From positions 1 to 64,000 of the forward strand of contig JAODTK010002688.1 in NCBI GenBank assembly GCA_026419785.1: a stretch of 64,000 nt of DNA, given 5' to 3'. This DNA comes from Sclerodactyla briareus (lineage: Eukaryota > Echinodermata > Holothuroidea > Dendrochirotida > Sclerodactylidae). A program made the translations under genes and the position numbers. Under the pieces are notes generated by a model. It was not told the origin of the DNA, did no database searches, and worked only from the letters and a program-made list of their open reading frames with translations. Of the stretch, positions 27,001-39,000 are shown piece by piece; the stretch's first letter is position 1; each line of letters opens with the position of its first letter.

Positions 27001-30000
27001 AGTGCTCCATAGTGGGAGTTTTAGCACAAGTATTAGACTGGCATATAGCATGAACAATGACCTGGCTCGTGCTAGGGTCAGGCTCTCTTGTCAACTTCCC
27101 GTCTACTGTTCAAACTTCTGGCCTGCACATATAAATACAACCAGTTCCTAGATGCTAATTATCACTAGGGGTCCTCACATAACTTTAGTACACTTTTAGA
27201 GGGACAGTTTTTTCCTGCCAAAATTCCCTGGCATTTTCTCATTGACAGTAGGAGGGATCAGCTTTGGGAGGGGAGAGGAGCGTGGAGAAGCAGCCTCCCC
27301 GTTGCCTTACACCTCCCCTCCCCATACACTGTAGCAACCTTTTACTTCACATAGTTAATAGCTCATGGGTCTAAGAACATGTAGTTCCACTGTTAAGTGT
27401 TGACACCACACAGGGAGGGAGTAGAGACATGGTAGACATTGTTAGCTTATGTTGGACCTATCGTTAGCCTACTGTGGAATGTTCCCGTATAAAAATTGTA
27501 AATATCGGGCCTGATTTGGTTTGCATCTTATCAGGTCATTTTCAAGCCCTTCGACGGCTGGGTTGAGATGGAATCAGATAACTCACCTCCTCTGCGTATA
27601 GCTGCCAGAAGCACGAATACAGTGCACATTGAGCCCGATACCGCAGCAGTCTTTGAAATGAGGGCGCACTGCTTCAATGTCTCGTAGATGCCGTCAATAA
27701 AATAAATGCGTCGGCCATTGTGAGAGGAAAACAAACCCTGCGCAGGAGAAAAAATATTAACGATAAGCCAACAAATTAATGATGATCGAGCAGGCTTGGA
27801 ACAATAAAGGGTATATTTAGGTTCAAAACCCCATTATGCGAGAAATCGGGGGATAATACCTAGTGCATAATTACACAAACCTCAGTGGTATTCCATCTTC
27901 CCTTCGTGTTAATAAATTCTGCCTGCCACAGAAAGTCCGGTTGTCTTATTTAACTAACTTGTTGACCAAATTTGTGCATAAATTTCAATATTCGCAAGGT
28001 TATGCAACGTAAAAAACCACTTGGTTTATTGCATGATGGGGATGCTTTTTGTTTTGCGCAAACACAAGCACAAAATACCAAAAGGCTTCCAATAGTGTTA
28101 GCACTAAGCTACCCAAGCTAGGAGGGGGAAGTTATGAGGATTGTTCAGAAGTGAAAAGAGGGACTTGAATATGCAGTAACACTAAACAATCCCAAATCCC
28201 CAGACATTTTTGGGAGGGATTTCATCAATTAGCAGGATAATCCTCTTCCGTCCCCTTAGCGCCACCGCCCATCCAACTCTGTAACTGTAATAGTAGAATG
28301 TCGTTTTTTGACTGGTTATTTATCAGCTTTTCCCCAGCAATTTATATTACCTTCTCTGAAATTTATCCTGCTGATCTGGAACATAAATGCCAAGAACAGA
28401 TTATCCTCAGAGAAAGGGCTCATTGTTTTAATCCACTCCTCCATAGGGTTCTTCATTAAGGCTAAGAGCACCTGACAGCAGAAAAATGCTGAACATTGTC
28501 TTCAGACCCCAGCACAAAAGGAGCAGCCGCAAAAGGCAGGACCCTGAATCGGGTTTCAATGGGCGCGGGCCCTTTCGTTGTTCTGGGTGGTTATTAGGTA
28601 AAAAAGTCCTAGCGAAACTACAAATGATTCGCGAACCGGGCATGGTCGATTCCATGATTTTTTTTCCCTGTGTAACCGTTTTTGTTTTTGTCCAACGTGC
28701 AAATAAATGTATCCCAAAAGTGCCAGAACAGCGGAGATACAAGTCCTCCCTACCTGGAGAGCTGTGGTCTGTTGGTGCCGGCATGAACCAATGTCGGTTG
28801 AGCATGAGTGAACCATTCTCGGAGAGCAAGTTGAGGTCTGCAACACAAGGTAGAAGTTTGGCAAAGTTAAGGCTCACTAATAGAGTATAACTAGTATGAC
28901 AGATTTGATGATGGTTTATGCACAAAACTAATGTGGATTATTAAGTGGAATCACATGTGTCGGTGTTTGCAATGACATTTTACATTTTTGTTAAGGCAAT
29001 ACTATAGGCCAGTAGTGACGTGGGGGGGGCCAACTGTAGTAACAAACATTTGTATATATATGATAAATCCGTCAGGGTCAAAACACACAAACGCTTCACT
29101 TACAACTGTCACAAACTGACAAAGAGGGTATTTGACATTCATGTAAATGCCGCATTATTCGTGCCATAATAACAGGAAGCAAAAATGGGTAGTAGGTTTG
29201 TTAACTTTCCATTAGGATCCCACCTATATTCGTTTGGTTTTGACGTTTTTAATAAGTACCATGTTAACATGTCCTGTGTATTTAAAGGGGGATAATGGTT
29301 AAATGGATCACTCACCTCGATACAGAAATCTATGGTCGTTGCGTGGATGCCGACTGCTACTGCATCAGCATGTGTGGGGGCGATTCAGCGCTGTGGAGAG
29401 AGCGAACATCATTGCAAGTTGCTCCCTCCCGCCAACACCCAAAATCAGGAAGTGACCCACCGGACACTCCCCCTAACGAAATGTTTTTTGTGGTCAGAAA
29501 TAGGGTTAGGACTAAAGTAGGGTCACGTTTGGGTGAACTTGGTCTGGTGGGAGTTGCCGTTAACCAAATCAGGAGGCTAGGTCAGCGGATGAGCCGATAT
29601 GCATTAGGACAACACTGGAGGCTGTGGCCAAATTGAAGACGTCAACCTCACAAGCTCAGTGGTTGTGGTTGCACCTCTGTACGTTACGTTTCGTTTTTTA
29701 TGCATCTCCATTGCCTCACTCTACCGCAGGTTGGATCGGTATCCCTTTGAGGTGCTTCATTGTGTTGCGCTGTATGTGACTGAATGAACACAATGTGCAT
29801 TGCTGTTTCCTTGCCAGGTGTGAACAGCATCAAAAGTGCACCACATAAATGTGGCCATGAAGCAAGGGTAATTTATTATGAGTGACAAGATTTGGATTTC
29901 TACATTCTTGCGGGCTATACAAATTTAAACTATTGAAACATTTTACGCCTTGTTGGCCTCCCCATATCCCCCTGAATGGCATTGTAATTGGCAAACAAAT

Positions 30001-33000
30001 AGACAACAATCAGTTAATACTTACTCTTGCCATCGATCTTTAGAAGATAGGACCTTTCCAGGTCTGAAACAAGATAAACATTTGAACTCAGCGTTGGAAG
30101 CCTTCGGTACACATTTGTAATAGCATATTAATGTCGTATAGAAATTTAAGTCAGTGTTTCTCCGATCTCCACATCAATCTTATGTTCATGAGGGCGGTTT
30201 GACTATTCTCATTTCTCACGCATAACAATCACATCTAGGTAGAGTGTAAGGGACATAGTACCAATTTCTCTCCAATTCAGAGATTTTTTTTTTTTTCATT
30301 AAGATGAGTTGCATGCAAACCGTGGCTACGTGCATTGGTATTTGACATTAATTTGATTCCGTCAGACATCCATCAGTTCTCCTTTTTATGCTTCTTTTCT
30401 TGCAATTCTTGTCCGGGCTGGTGCAAGATTTTTGTTTTGCCCAGGTGGGCAATCGTGATTTTCACATGTTGTCCGGGTGGTTCAAACAAAACTGCAATTG
30501 AAGAACACTGCTCACTGCAACAAATATGATGTTTCAGATTGCTGTCTAACTTGGTTCCGATCATATTTTCTGACGGATTTGCATCGTGACACGAATAGCC
30601 TGTTCTTTGTGGGTTTGTAGTGTTCGCAAAAGTTTCCTGCAACGGCTGACAGACCATGGAAGTGATTTCAGTCAATATGCATCACATTTTGCGATACAAT
30701 TTGATAAATCGCATCACAAGTCACACTAAGAGGGGTTGCAATTTGCAATAATAACCAGTTTGAATCAATGGCTGCTTCTGTTCAATTTCTGTGCACTCAT
30801 GTTTACTTTTCTTGCTATTGATTATGATTTCCCAACATGGATGAGCCCTGCGAAAACTCGCATTTCTCTCGACTACACTCCCGGAATGTCATTTTACGTC
30901 CCCTCCCAAGAGATTATCAGTGAACTCCAGGGGGATCCGACCACTCCCAAACTTGAGTAGCGGAAGATCATGTCCAATGTGACTGCCTACAGCCGACCGA
31001 CGACACTGTTCAAATTCCTGAAACAAACCCCAGAAACCTGTCCACAAATCCACTGCATTTACAGCAGAACCATGAGTTGGAGACCCAGATGGCAACTGCC
31101 ATGCACAAGTACAACCACCTACGGTGGGAACCACCAGTGGCTGCTGTAATTCGCGACCCGGACTGTTTGCTTTAAAGCCATCACTTGATACCATTGCCAC
31201 TCTTCCGCCAAAAAAATCACATGCTTCATGACACGGTTTTCTCGATGGTCCATACTGCAGGAAACGAGCTCCCTGACAGTCCTCAAAACCGACCTACTTG
31301 ACATGGAATTGGTCATTACCTTGAATCCAAAGAACGGGTAGTTGTAGTCCACGTCATCGATGATAGCAGAATTAGCTCTGTGGAGAGAAAGAAATTGGCA
31401 CCTGCTTTAGTGGGGACAATGATTTATTATTACATACTATGTAAATACTGTTTCAAAGTCATCCCACAGCTCCCGCCGATCAATAATTAGGACAACACAA
31501 ACGATGAACCAGAAAGCCAGGTGGCTTAGTGATTCTTGACATGTCACTTAAGTTTTTTTATGGATCGTGTACTCATTATGGGGGACACACACCAAGTATG
31601 AGCTACATCCACTACTGCAGTTCCGTATGAGCTTCATCCATCCCGGTGGGTCGAGTTATGTGCTTCATCACTCTGAATCGCCCAAAATATCAATGTTTCA
31701 CATTTCCTTCTTCACCAAAAATTACCCCTGTCCGGCTGCACAAAAACAAAGGGGATGTTTTAAGAAAGCTCACACAAATTTCAACCTTGATTGGACCAAG
31801 CATTCTTGAGTTTCCTCTCACAAGATTCAGACTTTGACTTCTAATGACCTTTGACCTGACCCCAGACAATAGGGATCATGTATACTTCATGGGGAACCCA
31901 CAGAACCCAAGTATGATCTTCATCCTCCAGGTGGGTCAAAGTTTATGCTCTTTACAAGTGATGCCCCCTTGCATCGCATTCCCCAGGCATTGTTTCCTTT
32001 CCATTGGGGCCTCTTCGAAACCCTGTTGTGACCGTCTTCTGAAGTCTTGTAGCAGTCACCCTCTGGTGCCACTCTCAGCAATCCCTGTTGGTATCACCAC
32101 AAACCGGGTCCCCCAGTCCCCTGCAAGTCCGATGGCCTCGACGAAACTCCGAGATCGTTGTTGGAATGCCGAAGGTTGCGGCTCCGTGGGATGTTGGCCG
32201 TCTTTTGCGCGCTACGGTGATGGTGTAGTACCTCTCCCCCCATCTGTCTCCATCTGTGCCCTCAGAACGCCGGCCACGTCCATGTTAGCCAGGGCGCCGA
32301 CTCCCGCCTGGCCAACACCAGCGCGATGACGGTAGTTTCCCATACGTGGTCTATACTCTGGTGGTCGCAGGGGAGGCTGTCATCCCAGGAGACTAGGTGC
32401 GGTTAGTACTTATCAATGGTCATTAGAGCAGATGGTTCCACGGTTGAGTCGCCGATACCCGTTCCGGAAAAGGTGGCTGACTCGGGGTTCCATGTCTTCA
32501 TCCTCAGTGGAGCTCTTGGAAGGGACTTTAGGCTCTCCTGTTCCTCCGGGGGTTACCTCCAGGTCCCCCTCATCCTTTCGGGTCGACACCCAGTTATGTC
32601 GCAGAGCTCCTTTCCTGGAGGGCATCTAGATGTACAGTCATCCAAGTCATCGCTGCTTGACGCCACGTGTGGGCGTAACGCCTCTCGATGAGGGGACACC
32701 AGGGGGCATTAGACCCTCCGAGAGTCCAGGTCCATCAAGAATCGAATATCGTTTGGGACCCTCAGAGGGTCTGACTGGTGCGGGCACATCCTCCTCCCAC
32801 AGGGCGCAAGTCCGGGGGGGGCTGCGTCTTTATGGGCCTCAGCACTCCGGAGGTCATTGTAGGAGGCCTTGGGGAGGGCAAGGTGGCTGCCCTGTTGGAT
32901 GCGACCGTCTTGTGGCACGCCATAGTGACGTTGTAGTACCCTCCCGGCTGACTCCATCAGCTGCGCCCTCAGACTTTCCATAGCAGGTGCCGCCCGCCCT

Positions 33001-36000
33001 CTGCCTGGGTGGCTGTCCAACACCAGCGCGATGAGGTAGTTTCATACTTCTTTATAAATCAGGTTGTCGACGGTGGTCGACGGTGGTCCGTGGTGGATGG
33101 CCGCTCCAGGGTGTTCCCTATGCTTCTAGCGAAGGCGTTCTCGAGAAACCATGATTTTTTCCGGGCCTTTGCTTGTGCTCTCTCCTGCCGGTGTCTTAGT
33201 CAGACCCTCGTATCTCCAGCACGGTGTTCCCTCCTAGCTACAACGCCTGCACCAGCCCCAGCAAACTCTATGCCCCCTCTGGCCGCGTGAATGTAGGATA
33301 CGACGGTCCCCGGGGCGTAACCCTTCGTCCTGGGCATTCCTGTTGCCCCGAGGGATTTTCATGGTCCGTAGACCAGTCCCGCTGTAGTACTCATAGATGA
33401 CTTCGTAGAGCAGATGGAGTTCCACGTTGGTCTCCGTGTCTCCTTCTCGGTCCCCGGTGGAGCTCTCGGGGAGGGAATTGAGGCTTGAAGTTTTCACTGT
33501 TTACCCAAATTGACCACTACACCTACAAAAATAAATAGCATTCATGTACTCATCATGGGAAGCACACCCACCAAGTTTGAACTTGATCCCACCTGGCAGC
33601 TGCCCTCATTACAAGGAAAATACCAAAAAACACAGAATCTTTCACTTTCCCCACTTTGACCCCCACACATTAATAGTGTTCCTCTACGTCTCGTTAGGAA
33701 CCCACACACCAAATTTCAGCTTGTTCCGTACGTCAGGCTGGACACAACATCACATCCATCCAGCCATATGCCAACCCAACTGCAAAAATTCCTTGATTTC
33801 CATTACAGGCATCAAAGTCAAAGTCTCTGCAAAGGTCTTGGTGTCTCAACTTTACGTCAGCATTGCCATGATGATTTCGTAGGTTTCCTCCTTGGACAGC
33901 ATGGGCGATGGTTTCCTTGTTGCTGGGGTTCACGTATTTGTAGATGGTTCTTCATCACAACTGCCGATGACAAAAATTATGTATATTGAACCATTTACCT
34001 ATATTCTTCTGCAGTGTTGTAGTATCGATTCACTAAATTCATGACTCGAGTCATTGACTTTAGGTACTCAGTCGAGTCAAACCGTACTGTTGTTTTCAAT
34101 GGCGAAATTTTCCACAAAGTTGCTCGAGTGACCGTCTTTGAAAAATAGTGACTCCTATCATAAATTTGTTACACACGCTATACATCACAGTAACCCACGA
34201 GAACCAACTTTCGAAGAACCTGTTGTTACAGATTTGGAGATGGTGGAATATTCCTCCAGTACGTATGTACCATTCCCACAATGCATTTTGCATTTGGAAA
34301 CTAACGGCCGGAATAATCTTGTGAGGAAACACCGGCAGTCATTAAATTTGCCGACCATGAAAAACCCGTAACCAACTTTAGAGAGATGGCAGTTGGATTC
34401 CGGAATGCAAATTCATCTAGGACCTTACTTTTGAAAAACCTATGATGAGAAAACTTAACCGTATGGGAATCCAATATTCTTCATAGTTAAATCTAATACC
34501 TAACATTCAAGCTGAACCACTCCAAATTTGAGGTGCTGGGCTTTGTAATCCGTAATACTGTACTAAACGCCCCGGGGGCGTTACATTTTCAAAGAGGGGT
34601 TGATTATTTGAGGTAATTTTCTAGGCAAAATTAATTTTGTGGTATAGGCTCCCAAAATTTCCTCTACTACACTGTGTTAGGCTCTTCCCAAATACTATGC
34701 ATTGGTGTACAGCCTGTTCAAGGACTTATTTTCATTGTTACTTGGTGGAATCTGCTTCCTACCTCATTGGAATGTCCCCAAAGAGGGGATGGGGGCTTCT
34801 ATTATGGGGGGGGCGGCTTTTCTAATTACAGATTTACGGTATGTTCCACCTTTGGTAGTTATTTGGATCTGTTACATGCCCGTGACCTTCAAAACAATGA
34901 CCGCCTTTTAGAAATATTCCAACTCTCACACACCCACTTGAGGTTTTCTTTGTCTCTTTAGGGAGGTCGATACAGCCTTTCTGGCTGCGAGTAGTGCATA
35001 ATCGGGGTGCCTGGTCGTCAAGGTAGCGCCGTCTCTGCAGCAAGGGTGGTCAGTTTCGACGGTCGTGACCCCGGGGTAGATGCCATTAATCACCTTTCCA
35101 TGTGATTATAGCCTGTTTGAACAAACCAGGACATTATGAGGGGGGGGGGGGCCTCTTAAATTCCCAACTCTATGAATTTGTAGTACCTGTCTTCATTCCA
35201 ATGTAAGCACACTGCGGGAATGCAACAGTGAGCATGTCGTTGACTAACAAGACAAATGATCAAGGTTAATTCCTTAATTGATCTCTCATGCTGTAGAGAC
35301 CCTCCTAGGACACTAATTAATCACTTGGCCTGTTTAAAATTCCACCATAGTACTTAAATGACATCATTCTACCACATGGAGATTGTGTTTACCGAAACTG
35401 TGAAAAACCCTTGTGAAAATGATGCGAATCATTTTACACATTTATAATGTGCATGTGGCAGCCCATTGAGAGGGTCCACTGATTGCTTCTTTACTGGCGC
35501 CAATTACGATAGAAGGTTTGCTGTGGTTTATACCTCCACGGATCAACAAAGTTGACGTTGAGCCCTAGACCAGCTTTTGATACGGGATGTGATCTTGTCG
35601 AAACAGAACCTTCTCGTGTAGCGGCCATCTTTGGGGGATGAGAGAAAGGGTATAAAACATTTCTTCTGCACAAATCACCAACGATAGTTTACCAATTAAA
35701 CGCTGGTTTTGAAGCAAGGGTAGAGTCTGAGAGGTTTATTAATAACCCCCTTCGTGGATATTATGGTTTTGGCATTTGGCACCTTCCGCCCCCCTCCTCT
35801 GCCGCATCGGCCAGAGAATTTTTGTGTTTAACGTAATAACTCTCTAATGGTCAATTGACCCAAAACTTTGCACCTTGCAATTTCCCCAAAAACTGAATTG
35901 AAAGTGTTTGTACAATAACCCTCTAGTGCCTTGTCGAATCCATATGAAACTTTGCACACATCTCGTCTGATGAAAATCTGGAGTCAAAAAGTGGGCGTCA

Positions 36001-39000
36001 CCCGACGGTGACCGACGGCCGGCCATGTTTGATTTTTGCGAAACTGATTTTTTTTTTACGGATTTGCGCATTTTGAGCAATGGTTTTTACCGCAAGCTTT
36101 TGTTTGCCCATAACCGACCCCAACCGGCGGCCATTGAATTTTTGCGAACATCATTTTCCCACAGATTCGACATTGTTTTAGTTTTTAACTTGCACTTTGA
36201 ATCGTGCAATGAAAATTTGTGAATGGGTGAAACTGCGTAAGCCGACCACTCTGATGGCGGCCATTTTATATTTTTTGTGAAAAGGTACTTTTTCACTTAT
36301 TACATGCGAGCAGTTTGAGACCGAACTTTTGTTTTCGCCCATACAACCCACCCGGCAGCCATTTTGAATTTTAGCGAAAATGATTTCCTTTGCATTATTC
36401 GCATTGACTTTTCAAACTTTGCACACTTAATCATCTAATGAAAATCTGTAATGCGTCAAATAGTGTGCGTCGCTCGACAGCATCATTTGGATTTATTTGC
36501 AAACCTTTGGTGCCATAATCCCTTCTGATAAAAAACAAGGTGGACAATGTCACCCTCTGATTGAATGAAAGTGGGGATATCTGCACGTTGGCAGTTTTTA
36601 CCCGCCAGGCGATGTCTAGTTTTAATAAGTCCACGCCCAAAAATTTGCAGCCATAATCGTGTTTTGCCGATCAATGCTTACACGCCTGTAAGAGTTTGTT
36701 GGCTTGCTGAAGATTTGAATATTCACACATTAGGCGAGGCCCTAACATTCAATTACGCAGTAATTCAGGGTTTCCGTTAACCCGGGATTCCGGGTCCCCT
36801 GACGCCGGAGATTCCCAGGACTCACAAGATCAGACCGTGCGTCCCTTGGGACGCACGTGTTTTGAACATCGACACACACCACTATACGTTCTAAAATAGT
36901 GTTCAAACTCTTTTGCCAATATCGATGTTACCGATTCATAATTCAGCTTTAGTTACAGTCAATCTTATTCGATCCATCCTTTTTAATTGCATGCATTTTG
37001 GGCTCCCCCGCGAAGACAAAATATTTATATGCCAGCTTTCGAATGGATTGGAAGCGCCGATACTCTTGTGAATATCATAAAGTCGATCCGATATTCGCGG
37101 CCAGCTACACAAGAAGCCTGTAAATATTTTCCTGCATACACCGTAAAACCACACGTGTACTGTGTACACAAGTCTGGACATGGTGCCCTTCAGATCAACT
37201 CGATCACTCTCCGCATGACTGTTAACATCATTAGGGTTTTTTGCCCTGACCCTGTGGCCGAACACTCGAGCGGCGCGGTCGCCATTCGCCAAAATATTGC
37301 ATGTGGCCTGTGCTCGGCGTCGACCTGCAGTACTCATGCCATGAATGAATGGATTGATTCACCAATTTCCACTGGATACACATGAATATTCATTCTTTCG
37401 CTGATTTTAGCACATGTATTCTCATTCCAATGCCAGACTGTTTGCTTCGGTATTCATGAGCCATGGTTAATGTGTACATAGGGGCTATTCGTAGTTTGAG
37501 TGTGTCTTATTTCGTATGTGCAGTGTACAGCGCGATGCACAGCATTAACCTAGTTATGTTACGGCGAATGACCCAATGTTTTGTGAGTTTTATTTATCGG
37601 GGAGGGCGGGTTTCGTGAGGGGGGTGCCCAGCGCATGTGGAATTGCCCCCAGTGTATACTGGCACGACCATCAGTCGGTCACCCAACTGTCACGTGACTT
37701 CTCAGCATTTATAATGCATTATGTATGGCAATGACCGACTCATGATAAAGATCGACTTACGATACACTCACTATACTCTTTCTTATTTGCATAAAAATAA
37801 TTGTTTACGTGGACCCTCCAAAAACTGGTTGGGACCCTTGATACATTGGCTGGGACTCCTGTTTTTGTGCTGTGAGTCTCGGGACTCTTGGCATCCCAGA
37901 CCTAATGGAAACTCTGAGATTGTTATCTCTCAATGGCCATGTGCTGTATGATCAGGGCTGGAATTAAGGTTGAGGGAGGGCACCGCCATTTGGCCTTGTC
38001 TATTTAGGAATTTTGGAGGGCACCAAGGCCATTGGATAGGGCACCAAGGCCAAACATTTCCGTATGGCAGGGCACCAAGGCAAAATACCAAAATGTGAAT
38101 TGATTACAGTAAAAAGCCTCAGGACAGGGTATGCAAGCCCATATGAAGGTCCAAATAATTTTGGTCCACCTGCACATGACTTCTGGGGGGGGGGGGGGGG
38201 GGGGGGGGCGGTCCTCCATCTTAACGCACTTGCATAAACCCATCTCCCCCGCCTACCAAACACTTTGCAAACCACCACACTGACAGGAGACCATTACGGC
38301 TTACTACCACCATTCCCTACACCTTTCCCTTGCTGGTGGCTACTCCCATTTCGTGATCTACGAGGTGAGTCATTGTTACTCAAGCCCAACAAGCGATGCT
38401 ACGAATGGGAATAATATTCAAAATGAAATTGAATTCATCCCTGCATGGAAAGCACAATTTCATGAACACATGTCATACTGGCCTACTGCAGTAGAAACAG
38501 GCATGCATGAGTGGCTGACTTGATCATTATGGATTTCAAAAAAGCGTTTGACAGTGCGCCCCATCAACATCTCTTACGCAAGCTTCAAGTGCAGGTATCA
38601 AATCACCTGCTCAAAGTGGATTCAGTCATTTCTCACCAAACGTCTACAGCAAGTTTTTCTACAGGATAGACATCTCATCTGAAGTGGAAGTTACAAATCG
38701 GAGTCCCCTCAAGGAACTGTTTGGGCCCTCCTGGTTCTTGGTATATATATACATTACATGACCTTGCAGAAATATCCTCTCGAACATTAAGCTGCCTTGT
38801 GAGATCAAGTCCCATAGTGATTGTCTTCAACTCCAACGGGACATTAACACACTCAATCAATAGAATGGACTGGCAATGTCGCATAATTGCATCTAAATGC
38901 TTCTACACGTATGATGGTGATCCCACAAGGAAAATCCAATTGTATGCAGGTATCATCTTGGTGACCACATTTAGAAGAGGTGTATTCATTACCCATACTG

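Noticed and set aside
28428-28925. 165-residue ORF on the minus strand
   Set aside because: It crosses RRM1 exon 8 and its flanking introns in one frame; only about ten residues at a time match RRM1, so the ORF itself is not the product.
31844-32329. 161-residue ORF on the plus strand
   Set aside because: It runs from a dispersed repeat into the GC-rich block, antisense to the more coding-like strand, with no recognisable motif.
36936-37385. Overlapping 132-133-residue ORFs on both strands
   Set aside because: They lie inside a hAT-like element; neither strand gives a transposase or other known domain.
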